From Curtobacterium sp. MCBD17_035 (lineage in GTDB: Bacteria > Actinomycetota > Actinomycetes > Actinomycetales > Microbacteriaceae): DNA of 64,000 bases. Numbering within the stretch: position 1 is the stretch's first letter; each line of letters starts with the position of its first letter. A program made the translations under genes and the position numbers. Under the pieces are notes generated by a model. The model was given only the letters and a program-made list of their open reading frames with translations. It had not been told where the DNA came from and made no database searches. Below are positions 43,085-53,463 of the stretch, one piece after another. Location: contig NZ_CP126279.1 in NCBI RefSeq assembly GCF_003234815.2, forward strand, positions 682,001-746,000, given 5' to 3'.

Positions 43085-44367
43085 GCGGAGCGCCGGAGCA
43101 GGAGCGCGACGGGTCTCCGCGTCCGTCGGTGTCGCGCCGCGGACTCATCGGCGGGCTCGCGGCGGCAGGTGCCGGGGTGGGCGCACTCGCCGGGATCGGC
43201 GGCGCCCTCGCGGCGAGTGCGGTCGGACGCACCCCCGACGACGAGTCCATCGACCTGTCGCGGACCCACCCGTTCTACGCGACCGCGGCGGGGCAGCCGC
43301 AGGGTGGGATCCGCATCGAGCCGCAGCGGTACTGCGTCTTCATGACGTTCGACATGGCGTCGACCCTGGCGACGGACCTGCAGGTCCTGCTCGCCCGGTG
43401 GTCCGCCGCGATCGCGCAACTGCAGTCCGGCGGCACCATCGGCGCGGTCGTCCCGGCGCACGCCGACGGCGTCGGTGCCGACACCGGGGAGGCCCTCGAC
43501 CTCGGCCCGGCATCGCTCACCGTCACCGTCGGGCTCGGCCCCGGGCTGTTCGACGAGCGGTTCGGCCTGGCGGCCCACAAGCCCGCCGCGCTCGCTCCGA
43601 TCCCCGCGCTGCCGAGCGACGCCCTCGACCCCGCGCTGAGCGGTGGCGACCTGTCCCTGCAGGCGTGCGCCGACGACCCCCAGGTCGCCTACCACGCGAT
43701 CCGCGACCTCGCCCGGATGGCCAGGGGCACCGCGACCGTGCGCTGGACCGTGCTCGGGTTCGGGCGCGCGTCGGCCGGGGCGCACCAGACCACACCGCGC
43801 AACCTCATGGGCTTCAAGGACGGCACGCGGAACATCACGAGCGACGAGGACTACGAGCGGTTCGTGCGGCTCGGGGACGACGCGGACTGGATGGCGGGCG
43901 GCACCTACCAGGTCACGCGGAAGATCCAGATGAACATCGAGATCTGGGACGCCGACGTCATCAGCGACCAGCAGCGGGTGTTCGGGCGCACGAAGGTCGA
44001 GGGCGCGCCGCTCTCCGGGGGGACCGAGCACACGACGCCCGACTTCCACGCGACCGACCATGCCGGTGACACGAAGATCGACGCGCGCGCACACGTCGCC
44101 CTCGCCGCGCACGAGAACAACGGCGGCGTCAAGATCCTGCGTCGCCCGTACAACTACACCGACGGGCTCAACCAGTACGGGCAGCTCGACGCCGGGCTGT
44201 TGTTCACCGCGTTCATGAACGACCCCGATCACTTCACACGGATCCAGCGTCGGCTCGGAGCGTCCGACCGGTTGAACGAGTACATCTCGCACATCGGCTC
44301 GGCCGTGTTCGCCGTGCCGCCGGCGCCGCGCAAGGGCTCGTACATCGGGGAGCGGCTCTTCCGCTGA
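43081..44367 (+). CDS. efeB: EfeB, Tat-exported DyP-type heme peroxidase
   Basis: 428 residues from GTG 43081. A twin-arginine signal (SRRGLIGGLAAAGAGVGALA) exports it folded. DyP signatures: RNLMGFKDGTRN with the catalytic Asp in G-x-x-D-G, and DARAHVALAAHENNGGVKIL with the proximal heme His, followed by the Arg-rich RRPYNYTDGL. Oxidises iron or recovers it from heme for the EfeUO importer. Third gene of the efe operon. Confidence 0.95.
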   Translation: MSGAPEQERDGSPRPSVSRRGLIGGLAAAGAGVGALAGIGGALAASAVGRTPDDESIDLSRTHPFYATAAGQPQGGIRIEPQRYCVFMTFDMASTLATDLQVLLARWSAAIAQLQSGGTIGAVVPAHADGVGADTGEALDLGPASLTVTVGLGPGLFDERFGLAAHKPAALAPIPALPSDALDPALSGGDLSLQACADDPQVAYHAIRDLARMARGTATVRWTVLGFGRASAGAHQTTPRNLMGFKDGTRNITSDEDYERFVRLGDDADWMAGGTYQVTRKIQMNIEIWDADVISDQQRVFGRTKVEGAPLSGGTEHTTPDFHATDHAGDTKIDARAHVALAAHENNGGVKILRRPYNYTDGLNQYGQLDAGLLFTAFMNDPDHFTRIQRRLGASDRLNEYISHIGSAVFAVPPAPRKGSYIGERLFR

Positions 44368-44378
44368 ACCGTGGGGCC

Positions 44379-44411
44379 GGCGCCGGTCCGGCCTACCGCC
44401 GGTCCGGCGCC
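44379..44411. terminator. Probable two-way terminator after efeB
   Basis: GGCGCCGGTCCGG at 44379-44391 and CCGGTCCGGCGCC at 44399-44411 pair with one T-T mismatch across a 7-base loop. It separates the convergent efeB and TetR genes and overlaps the last codons of the latter. Confidence 0.6.
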
Positions 44412-45001
44412 AGCAACGCGGTGACGACGTCGCTGAACGGGCCGGTCAGGTCGCTCGCCGACGCGTTGACCAGGGGGCCGAGCCGAGTGGAGGCACGCAG
44501 GAGCGTGATGCCGAAGGCCGTGGCCAGCGCGACCTCTGCGCGGAGCAGGATGCCGTTCGTGTCGACGTCATCGGGGTCCCACCCGGCGATGCGCGCCATG
44601 CGCTCCGCGTACGAGGTGAGTGTCGCATTGCGGATCCGGTCGGCCTGCTCGTCTCCGGAGGACCGGATGAGCAGGAGGAGCTCGACCGCGTGCTCCCCGG
44701 TCGGCGCGTTCGTCACCCGCTCGACGAGGCTCTGGAGCATCCGTTCGACCGAGTCGTCGTCCGGCCGGGGGGCATCGAGGTCCTCCACCGCGCGCTCGAG
44801 ACAGGCCTCGAAGAGGCCCTCTTTGCTCGTGAAGTAGCGGTTGATGAGCGCGACGTTCACTCCGGCGTCGGCTGCGATCTCCCGGACGGTGGTCGCAGAG
44901 TAGCCGTCGTACGCGAACCGACGTCGAGCCGCGGCGACCAGGAGCTGCCGGGTCTTCGCGGCGTCGCGCGTCCTCGACGGCACCTGCGACTCGAGCGTCA
45001 T
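44393..45001 (-). CDS. TetR-family repressor
   Basis: 202 residues. N-terminal helix-turn-helix: TRQLLVAAARRRFAYDGYSA, TTVREIAADAGVNVALINRY, FTSKEGLFEACLER. The remainder is a helical ligand-binding domain of typical length. Start 45001 follows GGAGAGGACGTC; longer starts enter the operator region. It is divergent from an MFS drug-exporter gene, with two matching operators between, so it almost certainly represses that exporter until a drug binds. Confidence 0.92.
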   Translation of the reverse strand: MTLESQVPSRTRDAAKTRQLLVAAARRRFAYDGYSATTVREIAADAGVNVALINRYFTSKEGLFEACLERAVEDLDAPRPDDDSVERMLQSLVERVTNAPTGEHAVELLLLIRSSGDEQADRIRNATLTSYAERMARIAGWDPDDVDTNGILLRAEVALATAFGITLLRASTRLGPLVNASASDLTGPFSDVVTALLAPDRR

Positions 45002-45048
45002 GACGTCCTCTCCATCTCCGCAACGGTACCCGCACCGGGAGGTGCGGT

Positions 45049-45064
45049 GTAAACGCGCTTTGAC
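45049..45064. promoter_or_regulatory. TetR operator, copy 1
   Basis: GTAAACGCGCTTTGAC overlaps the -35 box (TTGACT at 45060-45065) of the MFS promoter. The other strand of copy 2 reads GTAAACAAGCGCTTAC, sharing the GTAAAC start and the C-G-C-T-T core. Confidence 0.65.
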
Positions 45065-45087
45065 TTCCGCGCGAGGAGCAGTAGGCT
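45060..45087 (+). promoter_or_regulatory. Promoter of the MFS exporter gene
   Basis: TTGACT (45060-45065), a 16-base spacer and TAGGCT (45082-45087) form a plausible vegetative promoter 45 bases before the start codon, bracketed by the two operator copies. Confidence 0.6.
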
Positions 45088-45095
45088 CACGACTT

Positions 45096-45111
45096 GTAAG
45101 CGCTTGTTTAC
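45096..45111. promoter_or_regulatory. TetR operator, copy 2
   Basis: GTAAGCGCTTGTTTAC lies just after the promoter -10 box, at the expected transcription start. With copy 1 it would allow one or two repressor dimers to close the promoter. Confidence 0.7.
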
Positions 45112-45132
45112 GTCTTTCGATCACGGAGAACG

Positions 45133-46638
45133 ATGTCCCGAGTCACCGAGGGCCCCCGCACGGGCTCGACCCCCGTCGCGGAGCGACACAGCAGCCCGAA
45201 CACCACCCTCATCGTCGTGTACCTCGCACTCGGCGGCTTGGCCTACGCGGTGCTCCAGTCGCTCGTCGCTCCGGCACTGTCCACGATCGGCAAGGACCTC
45301 GGGGCCTCGACCAGCAACGTGAGCTGGATCATCACCGCCTACCTGCTGTCGGCGTCCGTCCTCACGCCGATCTTCGGCCGCATGGGCGACATGATGGGCA
45401 AGCGGCGCATCCTCATCGTCGTGATGAGCCTCCTGCTCGTCGGCACCGTCGTCGCCGCCCTCGCGCCGAACCTCGCCACGTTGATCGTGGCCCGCTGCCT
45501 GCAGGGTGCGGCCGGCGCCGTGCTGCCGCTGTCGATCGGCATCGTGCGCGACGAACTCCCGAAGGACCGGGTGAGCGTCGTGATCGGTCTGCTGTCGGGC
45601 ATCTTCGGCATCGGGGCCGGTATCGGCATCGTCGCGGCCGGACCGATCGTGCAGCACCTCGATTGGCACTGGCTGTTCTGGCTGCCGCTCGCGCTCATCG
45701 TCGTCGGGCTCGCCGGTATCGTGTTCGGGATGCCGGAATCGGACGTCCGGAAGCCCGGGCGCCTCGACCTCGCCGGGACGGCGATCCTCTCGATCTCCCT
45801 CGTGGCGCTGCTGCTCGCTGTCAGCGAGGGCGAGACCTGGGGCTGGGGTGACGTCAAGACCATCGGTCTGCTGGCGGTCGGCGTCGTCGCGCTCGTGGTC
45901 TTCATCGTCGTCGAGCTCCGCGTGAAGGCGCCGCTGATCGACGTCCGGCTCTTCCGCATCCGTGGCGTCTGGACCGCTCACGTCGTCGCGCTCGTCTTCG
46001 GGTTCGCGATGTACGGCACGTTCGTGCTCGTCCCGACGCTGCTCCAGCTGCCGTCGTTCACCGGGTACGGCTTCGGCAAGACCGCCTCGCAGGCCGGCCT
46101 GTTCCTGCTCCCGACGGTCCTCATGATGATCGTGGTCTCACCGGTCGCGGGGGCCCTCGTCCGACGGACGGGTCCGAAGCCGCCGCTGGTCATCGGGGGT
46201 GTGCTCCTCACCGCGGCGTTCGTGCTCCCCGGGCTCGCGCACGATCAGGTCTGGCAGATCCTGGTGTCCGGCATCCTCACGGGTGCCGGGATCGGATTCG
46301 GTCTCTCGGCGGCGTCCAACGCGATCATCGAGAGCGTGCCGATCGAGCAGACGGGTGAGGCGATCAGCGCCAACACCGTCGTCCGGACGATCGGCTCGAG
46401 CGTCGGAACGGCCGTCATCGCCGCGCTGATCTCGTCGCACACGAAGGTGTTCACGTTGCCCACCGGGCACGTGGGGCTCCCTGGGGCCGCGGCGTTCACC
46501 ATCGGCTTCTGGGCATGCGCTGGGGTCGGCGCCCTCGCGATCGTCGGCGCCCTCGCCGCTCCCGGCATGCGAAAGCGGCGCGCTGACGCCATCGCGGCGG
46601 GCGTCGAGGACATCGACGCTGTCGTCGACGAGCGCTGA
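45133..46638 (+). CDS. MFS multidrug exporter (DHA2 type)
   Basis: 501 residues with about 14 membrane helices, the DHA2 pattern. Motif A GRMGDMMGKRRILIV follows helix 2; the helix 4-5 region reads ARCLQGAAGAVLPLSIGIVR and the motif-C-like GIFGIGAGIGIVAAGP is present. Such proteins expel drugs or dyes in exchange for protons. Divergent from, and probably repressed by, the TetR protein. Confidence 0.93.
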   Translation: MSRVTEGPRTGSTPVAERHSSPNTTLIVVYLALGGLAYAVLQSLVAPALSTIGKDLGASTSNVSWIITAYLLSASVLTPIFGRMGDMMGKRRILIVVMSLLLVGTVVAALAPNLATLIVARCLQGAAGAVLPLSIGIVRDELPKDRVSVVIGLLSGIFGIGAGIGIVAAGPIVQHLDWHWLFWLPLALIVVGLAGIVFGMPESDVRKPGRLDLAGTAILSISLVALLLAVSEGETWGWGDVKTIGLLAVGVVALVVFIVVELRVKAPLIDVRLFRIRGVWTAHVVALVFGFAMYGTFVLVPTLLQLPSFTGYGFGKTASQAGLFLLPTVLMMIVVSPVAGALVRRTGPKPPLVIGGVLLTAAFVLPGLAHDQVWQILVSGILTGAGIGFGLSAASNAIIESVPIEQTGEAISANTVVRTIGSSVGTAVIAALISSHTKVFTLPTGHVGLPGAAAFTIGFWACAGVGALAIVGALAAPGMRKRRADAIAAGVEDIDAVVDER

Positions 46639-46683
46639 CGGGGTCTGCTCGACGCTGCCGGTGCATCCGGGCGGGGAGGAGGG

Positions 46684-46718
46684 GTGCCCTCCGCCGTTTC
46701 CCTGGAGACGGAGGGCAC
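46684..46718. terminator. Two-way terminator between MFS and pyruvate oxidase genes
   Basis: GTGCCCTCCG (46684-46693) and CGGAGGGCAC (46709-46718) are perfect complements with a 15-base centre that can pair further. It lies between convergent genes. Confidence 0.65.
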
Positions 46719-46866
46719 CCGCGCCGCCGGGTTCGTCGGGCGGAACCACCGCCCGGGATGAGAGGACACCGCAGCGGCGCCGTCGCCATGCGACGCCTCA
46801 GGGTACCGCCGCCGCTGCCGAAAACATAGGGTGCGGCAGACGAGCGGTCTCGTTCCACCCGCCTCG

Positions 46867-48687
46867 TTACTTCCGATCGCCGATGTGGAGCGCGTCCTTC
46901 ACCCGCTCGATGCCCTCGGTCGCGAGCGCCGATGCCGAGTCCCGGATCACGCCGGCCTCCATCGGGTCGCCCTTGAGCAACGACTTGGCCGTGTTGAGCG
47001 CGTACTCACGGGTGATGTGCGGTGGGAGCGGCGGGACGTTGCGGCTGACGTAGGCGTCGATGAGCGTGACCCCGTCGTGCGCGAAGGCCTCGGCGACAGC
47101 GGACTCCACCTGGTCGTCACTGCGCACCTGGACGCCCCGGAACCCGAGGAGCTCGGCGTAGCCGGCGTAGTCCATCGACTCGACGTCCTGCGAGCCGCGC
47201 CACAGCGGATTGCCGTCCTCCGTGCGCATCTCCCACGAGACCTGCGCGAGGTCGTCGTTGTGCATGACCACGATGATGAACTGCTTGGTCTCCCACTGCT
47301 GCATGTACTTCTTCACGGTGATCAGCTCGTTCATGCCGAGCATCTGGAACGCGCCGTCACCGATGGTGCAGACCACCGTCTTGTCGGGGTGGGCCAGCTT
47401 CGCCGCGACCGCGTAGGGCATCGCCGCGAGCATGGTCGCCAGGCGGCCCGAGAGGTCGCCGCGCATGCCCCGCTTCAGGCGGATGTGGTGCCCGAACCAG
47501 TCGGCGGTCGTCCCGGCGTCCGCGGTGACGATCGCTCCGTCGGGCAGGTTCGCGTTCACGGCCTCGGTCACGCGCCGCGGGTTGACCCCGTCGTGGTACT
47601 CCTTCTGTGCCTGCGCGTGCATCTCCTGTTCCCAGTCCTGCATCTCGGCGGCGATCCGCTCCTGCCAGGACAGGTCGGTCTTCTGCTCGAGCAGGGGGAG
47701 GAGGGCCTCGAGCGTCGACTTCACGTCGCCCCAGAGGTTCAACTCCGTCGGGTAGCGCACGCCGAGCTGTTCGGGCTTGAGGTCGACCTGGATGCCACGC
47801 GCCTGGCCCGTCGTGGGCAGGAACTCGCCGTACGGGTAGTTCGTGCCGAGCAGCACGATGGTGTCGCAACGCTTGATCTGGTGGAGGCTCGGCAGGGACC
47901 CGAGGAGACCGACCTGCTGCGTGTGGTACGGCACGTCGGACGGGATCACGTCCTTGCCGCGGAGCGCGGTGATGATGCCCGCTCCGGCCTTCTCGGCGGC
48001 GGCGAGGACCTCGTCGGTGGCGCCCCTCGCACCCGCGCCGACCAGGAACGTGACCTTCTCGCCCGCGTTGATGATGTCCGCCGCCTGGCGGATCTGCTCC
48101 ATCGGGGGCGTGATCGCCGTCGACGGGATGGCGTCGCTCGAGCGCGAGACCCAGTGAGCCGACGGCGTCGCCTTGATGGTCATCGCCTGGACGTCGTGCG
48201 GGATCACGACGACCGCGGGCTGGAGACGGAGCCGGGCCGTGCGGAAGGCGGTGTCGATGACGGCGCTGGCCTGGTCGGGCGACACGATCGTCTCGACGTA
48301 GCAGGCGACGTCCGTGAACACGCGCTCGAGGTTGCTCTCTTGCTGCGTGAAGGTGCCGATCGAGTCGAGACCCTGCTGCCCGACGATCGCGACGACCGGC
48401 TGATTGTCCATCTGGGCGTCGTACAGCCCGTTGAGCATGTGGAACGCGCCGGGGCTCGAGGTCGCGACGCACACGCCGACCTCGCCCGTGAACTTGGCAT
48501 GCGCGGTCGCCATGAGCGCGCAGATCTCCTCGTGCGTCGGGCGGATGTACTCGATGCCCGTCCCCGCACGATCGGTCTTGCCGAGTGCTCCGTCGAACGC
48601 GCCGATGCCGTCGCCGGGGAACCCGAAGATCCGGCTGACGCCCTGGTCCTTGATCCGCTCGATCAGGAACTCGCTCACGGTGGTCAT
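46867..48687 (-). CDS. poxB: Pyruvate oxidase / pyruvate dehydrogenase (quinone), TPP-dependent
   Basis: 606 residues. Three-domain TPP enzyme: N-terminal pyrimidine-binding part ([36 protein letters not shown] with the activating Glu), central FAD-type domain ([20 protein letters not shown]) and C-terminal pyrophosphate domain with [20 protein letters not shown] and a G-D-G...N-D motif. Oxidises pyruvate to acetate and CO2, passing electrons to quinone at the membrane. The start at 48687 follows GGAGAGAGGCACGCG; the frame stays open upstream but is non-coding there. Divergent from pxpA. Confidence 0.93.
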   Translation of the reverse strand: MTTVSEFLIERIKDQGVSRIFGFPGDGIGAFDGALGKTDRAGTGIEYIRPTHEEICALMATAHAKFTGEVGVCVATSSPGAFHMLNGLYDAQMDNQPVVAIVGQQGLDSIGTFTQQESNLERVFTDVACYVETIVSPDQASAVIDTAFRTARLRLQPAVVVIPHDVQAMTIKATPSAHWVSRSSDAIPSTAITPPMEQIRQAADIINAGEKVTFLVGAGARGATDEVLAAAEKAGAGIITALRGKDVIPSDVPYHTQQVGLLGSLPSLHQIKRCDTIVLLGTNYPYGEFLPTTGQARGIQVDLKPEQLGVRYPTELNLWGDVKSTLEALLPLLEQKTDLSWQERIAAEMQDWEQEMHAQAQKEYHDGVNPRRVTEAVNANLPDGAIVTADAGTTADWFGHHIRLKRGMRGDLSGRLATMLAAMPYAVAAKLAHPDKTVVCTIGDGAFQMLGMNELITVKKYMQQWETKQFIIVVMHNDDLAQVSWEMRTEDGNPLWRGSQDVESMDYAGYAELLGFRGVQVRSDDQVESAVAEAFAHDGVTLIDAYVSRNVPPLPPHITREYALNTAKSLLKGDPMEAGVIRDSASALATEGIERVKDALHIGDRK

Positions 48688-48850
48688 CGCGTGCCTCTCT
48701 CCGGCGCCGGGGTCGGGTGCCTGGGACTCGGGTGGTGGGACGGGGCCGTCCTCGTGTATCCAGCGTGCTCCCTCCACGGGGCCGGGTTCCCAGCCCGTCG
48801 CCCGTGGTGGAGGATCGGGGGAGCGGACCGGATGTGGAGGAACGGGCAGC

Positions 48851-49624
48851 ATGACCACGATCGATCTCAACGCAGACCTCGGCGAGGGCTTCGGCCGGTG
48901 GACCCTCGGGGACGACGCCGCGATGCTCGATGTCGTCACGAGCGCGAACGTGGCGTGCGGATTCCACGCGGGCGACCCGTTGTCGCTCCGGTCCGTGCTC
49001 GAGCAGGCCGCGGAACGGCAGGTGTCGGTCGGCGCGCACGTCGCATACCGGGACCTCGCCGGGTTCGGTCGGCGGTACGTGGACGCCTCCCTGCACGAAC
49101 TCGCAGCGGACGTGATCTACCAGATCGGCGCGCTGGCCGCCCTCGCCCGGGCAGCCGGGACGACCGTCCGTTACGTCAAGCCGCACGGTGCCCTCTACAA
49201 CACCATCGCGGAGGGCGGACCGCACGCCGAGGCGGTCGTGCAGGCGGTCCTGGCGGTCGACCCGGGCCTCCCGGTCGTCGGTCTCGCCGGGTCCGCGTTC
49301 CTCGACCTCGCTCGCGATGCCGGGCTGCCCGTCGTGGCCGAGGCGTTCGCGGACCGTGCGTACGCCGCCGACGGGTCCCTCGTGTCCCGACGCCTTCCGG
49401 GGGCCGTGCTCCACGATCCGACCGAGATCGCCGAGCGCGTCGTCGGGATGGTCACCAGCGGGGCGGTCACCGCGGTCGACGGGACCAGCGTGCCGATCGA
49501 CGCCGCGTCGATCTGCCTGCACGGGGACTCGCCCGGCGCGGTCGCCGCGGCGCTCGCCGTCCGGTCCGCACTCGGATCAGCGGGCGTGGTCCTGGCGCCG
49601 TTCGCGGCGGTCCGAGCGGCGTGA
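48851..49624 (+). CDS. pxpA: 5-oxoprolinase subunit A (LamB/YcsF family)
   Basis: 257 residues. Family signature at the start: [20 protein letters not shown], then [20 protein letters not shown] and [11 protein letters not shown]. With PxpB and PxpC it opens 5-oxoproline to glutamate at the cost of ATP, recycling the damage product of glutamine or glutathione metabolism. The stop overlaps the GTG of pxpBC. Confidence 0.95.
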   Translation: MTTIDLNADLGEGFGRWTLGDDAAMLDVVTSANVACGFHAGDPLSLRSVLEQAAERQVSVGAHVAYRDLAGFGRRYVDASLHELAADVIYQIGALAALARAAGTTVRYVKPHGALYNTIAEGGPHAEAVVQAVLAVDPGLPVVGLAGSAFLDLARDAGLPVVAEAFADRAYAADGSLVSRRLPGAVLHDPTEIAERVVGMVTSGAVTAVDGTSVPIDAASICLHGDSPGAVAAALAVRSALGSAGVVLAPFAAVRAA

Positions 49625-51393
49625 CGGCGACCGGCGGCGTGACCGGCCCGGAGGGCGAGAGCGGGTCCGGGCGCGTGACCGACTCCGGCGCCCGGGCGCC
49701 CCGGGTGCTGCGCCTCGGCGTCGACGGCGTGCTCGTCGAGGTCCCCGACACGGCCGCCGCGCTCGCCCTGCACGCCGCGCTCCGGACGCTCGACCTGCCC
49801 GGGGTGACCGAACTGGTGCCCGCCGCGCGGACCGTCGCCGTCCGCTTCGCACCGGGCGCCACGACCGCCGACGCGATCGCCGCCGCGCTGCGCGGCGTAC
49901 CGCTCGACGCGCCGCCGCCCGCCGCCGACGGTCTCGTCGAGGTGCCAGTGGTCTACGACGGCGAGGACCTCGACCACGTCGCCGACCGCACCGGGCTCAG
50001 CGTGGACGAGGTCGTCCGCCGGCACACCGCGCCGGAGTACTCGGTCGCGTTCACCGGGTTCGCGCCGGGGTTCGCCTACCTGGTCGGAGGCGACACGGTC
50101 CTCGACCTGCCGCGGCGCAGCAGTCCGCGCACGGCGATCCCCGCCGGTTCCGTCGCGATCGCGGGCGGCCACAGCGGCATCTACCCGCGGCCGAGCCCCG
50201 GCGGCTGGCATCTGCTCGGGCACACCGACCTGGTGATGTGGGACCCCCATCGGATCGGGGCGGAGGCCCTGCTCCGTCCGGGCATGCGCGTCCGGTTCCG
50301 CGCGGTCCACGCGGCGTCGTCCGCGGCTGCGTCATCCGCCGCAGCGTCATCCGCCGCTGCGTCCCCGGCCGCACGCCAGACCGCCGTCGGGCGGGAGGCC
50401 CGACCCGCTCCGACGGAGCCGTCACGTCCGACCGCTCGCAGGCGAGGGCTCGAGGTCCTGTCGCCCGGGCTGCTCAGCACCGTGCAGGACCTCGGCAGAC
50501 CGGGCCGCGCGGCCCTCGGCGTCACCCGCTCCGGTGCGCTCGATCGCGTCGCCCACCGTCGCGCGAACCGTCTCGTCGGGAACCCGGCGGGCGCCGTGGC
50601 GGTCGAGCACGTCGGGGGAGGGCTCACCGTGCGGGCTCGTGGCGAGCTCGTCCTGGCGGTCACGGGCGGCGTCGGCGCGATCGAGGTCCTGCCCGCGGCG
50701 GAAGGGACGCTCGACGAGCGATCGGTGCTGCTCCCGGGCGACGACGAGCCCGCGCGCCGGGCGGTGCCGATCGAGCCCGACCGTCCGTTCGCGCTGCACG
50801 ACCGTGAGGTCCTGGTGCTCGGTGTGCCGACGACCGGGGCCGTCGCGACCCTCGCCGTCCTCGGTGGACTCGACGTGCCGCCGGTGCTCGGATCACGCGC
50901 GACCGACGTGCTGTCCGGTCTCGGGCCGGCACCGCTCCGGGCCGGCGACGTCCTGCCCATCGGGTCGGACACGGCGGCGGCGGTGGCCGACGCGGCGGAA
51001 CCGGGCCCGGTCCTCCCGACCGTCGAGGACGTGGTCGACGTCCGGTTCGTGCCCGGACCCCGCGACGACTGGATCGACGGGGGTGCCGACGCCCTGCACG
51101 CGGTCGTCTGGCGGGTGACGCCACGCTCGAACCGTGTCGGGGTGCGGCTCGATGCGGGCACGCACGCACTCGCGCGGAGCGTGGGCGGCGAGCTGCCGAG
51201 CGAGGCGGCGGTACCCGGGGCGATCCAGGTGCCACCCGAGGGTCGACCGGTCGTGTTCCTCGCCGACCACCCCGTCACGGGCGGCTACCCCGTGGTCGGC
51301 GTCGTCGTGCCCGAGGACCTCGGGCTCGTCGCACAGGTACCGGTCGGCGGCGCGATCCGGTTCACGCCGACGGCGAGTGCTCTTCGGCGATGA
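49621..51393 (+). CDS. 5-oxoprolinase PxpB-PxpC fusion
   Basis: 590 residues from GTG 49621. Residues 28-230 are PxpB (KipI-like), with [14 protein letters not shown] at 144-157 and [20 protein letters not shown]. Residues 276-590 are PxpC (KipA-like), with [20 protein letters not shown] and later [13 protein letters not shown]. They are joined by an Ala/Ser linker (about 231-275) containing three near-identical ASSAA units. In most bacteria these are separate genes; fusion is also known in other lineages. The 3' end overlaps the convergent isomerase gene by 32 bases. Confidence 0.93.
   Translation: MTATGGVTGPEGESGSGRVTDSGARAPRVLRLGVDGVLVEVPDTAAALALHAALRTLDLPGVTELVPAARTVAVRFAPGATTADAIAAALRGVPLDAPPPAADGLVEVPVVYDGEDLDHVADRTGLSVDEVVRRHTAPEYSVAFTGFAPGFAYLVGGDTVLDLPRRSSPRTAIPAGSVAIAGGHSGIYPRPSPGGWHLLGHTDLVMWDPHRIGAEALLRPGMRVRFRAVHAASSAAASSAAASSAAASPAARQTAVGREARPAPTEPSRPTARRRGLEVLSPGLLSTVQDLGRPGRAALGVTRSGALDRVAHRRANRLVGNPAGAVAVEHVGGGLTVRARGELVLAVTGGVGAIEVLPAAEGTLDERSVLLPGDDEPARRAVPIEPDRPFALHDREVLVLGVPTTGAVATLAVLGGLDVPPVLGSRATDVLSGLGPAPLRAGDVLPIGSDTAAAVADAAEPGPVLPTVEDVVDVRFVPGPRDDWIDGGADALHAVVWRVTPRSNRVGVRLDAGTHALARSVGGELPSEAAVPGAIQVPPEGRPVVFLADHPVTGGYPVVGVVVPEDLGLVAQVPVGGAIRFTPTASALRR
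50311..50365 (+). repeat. Short tandem repeats coding the PxpB-PxpC linker
   Basis: Fifteen-base units of the form GCGTCATCCGCCGCx repeat about three times, encoding the ASSAA linker. Confidence 0.75.
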
Positions 51394-52300
51394 GCGGCCG
51401 TAACGTCCGGTGCGCGATCCGGAGCCCCTCGAGCACCTTGTCGTCCGTGCCACTCCACAGCGGGTCTTCGTGCTCGACCGACAGCGTGCCCGTGAACCCG
51501 GCCTCGTACAGGCGATCGACGACGTGCGACCAGTCGACCACGCCACGACCGGGCACGCGGAAGCGCCACCACCCCATGTCCCACGGGTCGTCGCCCTTGT
51601 CGACGAGCCCGAAGAAGCCGTAGCGGTCGCGCCGCGCCGGGAACAGTTCGACGTCCTTCGCCTGCGCGTGCACGATGTGCTCCGCGAACGGCAGGATCGT
51701 CTCGACCGGGTCGATGCCGATCCACGTCAGGTGCGACGGGTCCCAGTTCAGGCCGAACCCGAGGCCGGTCACCCACTCCCACAGCTCCGGGCTGTAGGCG
51801 ATGTTCCCCGGGTAGCCGTCCGGGTGCCAGCCCTCCATGACGCAGTTCTCGATGATGAGCTTGACGTCGCGCTCGCCCGCGTAGTCCACGAGCTCGGGCA
51901 GCACGCGGTCGCCCTCAGCCATGTTCTCGCGCACGCTCTTGCTGTTGTCGCGGCCGATGAACGTGCCCACGTAGGGGACGCCGAGCCGCTGCGCCGCGTC
52001 GATCGCGTGCTTGAGGTGGGTCCGGACCGCGTCACGACGCTCGGGGTCCTGGTGCAGGTTGTTCTCGTAGTAGGCGAGCGCGCTGATCTCGAGTCCCGTG
52101 CGGGCCATCAGGTCCTCGGTGGCGCTGGCATCCTCGTCGGTGAACGTCGCGACGGGCAGGTGCGAGGCCTCGAAGTCGCGGCCGCCGACGTTCGGCCACA
52201 CGGCGACCTCGAGTCGCTCGTACCCCTGAGCGGCCGCGAACTCCGCGATCCGGCCGAGGTCCCATCCGGGCAGGCAGGCCGTGAGCATCCCGAGCTTCAT
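51362..52300 (-). CDS. Sugar phosphate isomerase/epimerase (AP-endonuclease-2-like TIM barrel)
   Basis: 312 residues. TIM-barrel with metal-ligand positions E in KLIIENCVMEGW, D and H in GLNWDPSHLTWIG, H in HIVHAQAKDVELF and E in TLSVEHEDP. The family interconverts keto-sugars or inositol derivatives. Overlaps the next gene (oxidoreductase) by ATGA, so both are one operon, probably for a sugar or inositol-like compound. Confidence 0.92.
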   Translation of the reverse strand: MKLGMLTACLPGWDLGRIAEFAAAQGYERLEVAVWPNVGGRDFEASHLPVATFTDEDASATEDLMARTGLEISALAYYENNLHQDPERRDAVRTHLKHAIDAAQRLGVPYVGTFIGRDNSKSVRENMAEGDRVLPELVDYAGERDVKLIIENCVMEGWHPDGYPGNIAYSPELWEWVTGLGFGLNWDPSHLTWIGIDPVETILPFAEHIVHAQAKDVELFPARRDRYGFFGLVDKGDDPWDMGWWRFRVPGRGVVDWSHVVDRLYEAGFTGTLSVEHEDPLWSGTDDKVLEGLRIAHRTLRPLIAEEHSPSA

Positions 52301-53463
52301 GCGATGTCCTTCCAGGCTCCGTCACCGGCACTGGCGACGACGGCGTCGATGACGTGGGCGGCGCGCGCGCCGTCCGCGAACGTGGGCAGGCCCTCCGGCC
52401 ACACGCCGCCGTCCCGTGAGGCACGGACGGCGGCGTAGGTGTCGCCGACGAACGCCGTGAAGGCGTCGAGGTACCCCTGTGGGTGACCCGATGGCACGAC
52501 GGCCAACCGCCGCTGGTCGGGCGACCCCTGCGAGGGGTCGCGCACGAGGATCGTCGCGCCGGTCTCGGTGCCGAACCAGGCGGACTCCGGTTGCTCCTGG
52601 TCGAACGCGGCGCTCGAGCGGGTCCCGTCGACCTCGAACCACAGGCGGTTCTTGCGCCCGGCCGCGACCTGCGACACGACGACGTTCCCGATCCGGCCAC
52701 GGGTCGTGCGGAAGGTGGCCACCGCGGTGTCCTCGGTGGTGACGGGGGCCTGCGCGACGGGCACCGCGCCTCCCGGCAATGGATCGGGGTAGGGGGCGCC
52801 GGAGAAGGACGGCCCCGACGACGCCGGGCGCGTGGGGTAGACGATGTCGGCCGTGGCCGTCACGGTCGCGAATCGCTCGCCGGTGACGAACTCGACGAGG
52901 TCACACCAGTGCGACCCGATGTCGGCGAAGGCGCGCGACACACCGCCCGCTCCGGCGTCGACCCGCCAGCTCGACGAGCCCTCGTCGAGCATCCAGTCCT
53001 GCAGGTACGAGCCGTGGATCGCGAGCACGCGTCCGAGATCGCCGCCGGCGATCCGCGACCGGATCTCGCGCACGATCGGGTGGAAGCGGTAGACGAACGG
53101 GACGGTCGCGACGACACCGGCACGCTCGGCGGCGGCCGTGAGCTCGTCGGCCTGTGCGGCGTCGACCGCCAGGGGCTTCTCGCACACCACGTGGATCCCC
53201 GCCGCGATGATCGCCATCGTCTGCGGGTGGTGCTGGTCGTTCGGGGTGCACACGTGCACGACGTCGGGTGCGTCGGCGAGGAGCTCGTCGAGGTCGGCGT
53301 AGCCGCGCGGGAGCCCGAGGTGCTCGGCGACCTGTGCCGAGCGTTCGGGAGTGCGTCCGAGGACCCCGGTGACCACGGCACCGGCGGCGCGCGCCGATCG
53401 TACGTGGACGGTCGCGATCATGCCCGTGCCGATGACGGCGACGCGCAGCGGGGGTGTGTTCAT
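52297..53463 (-). CDS. Gfo/Idh/MocA-family oxidoreductase
   Basis: 388 residues. N-terminal Rossmann fold LRVAVIGTGMIATVHVRSAR and VVHVCTPNDQHHPQTMAIIA, with the family catalytic Lys in VVCEKPLAVDAAQADEL. The second half is the GFO_IDH_MocA C-terminal barrel (GGVSRAFADIGSHWCDLVEF with a conserved D and H). Oxidises a sugar or inositol with NAD(P). First gene of the two-gene minus-strand operon, with the start at 53463. Confidence 0.93.
   Translation of the reverse strand: MNTPPLRVAVIGTGMIATVHVRSARAAGAVVTGVLGRTPERSAQVAEHLGLPRGYADLDELLADAPDVVHVCTPNDQHHPQTMAIIAAGIHVVCEKPLAVDAAQADELTAAAERAGVVATVPFVYRFHPIVREIRSRIAGGDLGRVLAIHGSYLQDWMLDEGSSSWRVDAGAGGVSRAFADIGSHWCDLVEFVTGERFATVTATADIVYPTRPASSGPSFSGAPYPDPLPGGAVPVAQAPVTTEDTAVATFRTTRGRIGNVVVSQVAAGRKNRLWFEVDGTRSSAAFDQEQPESAWFGTETGATILVRDPSQGSPDQRRLAVVPSGHPQGYLDAFTAFVGDTYAAVRASRDGGVWPEGLPTFADGARAAHVIDAVVASAGDGAWKDIA

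Noticed and set aside
46831..48850. Long open plus-strand frame antisense to pyruvate oxidase, in frame with pxpBC
   Set aside because: It is an artefact of high-GC coding sequence; the translated product is rich in Arg, Val and His with no family pattern, while the opposite strand gives a complete TPP enzyme.
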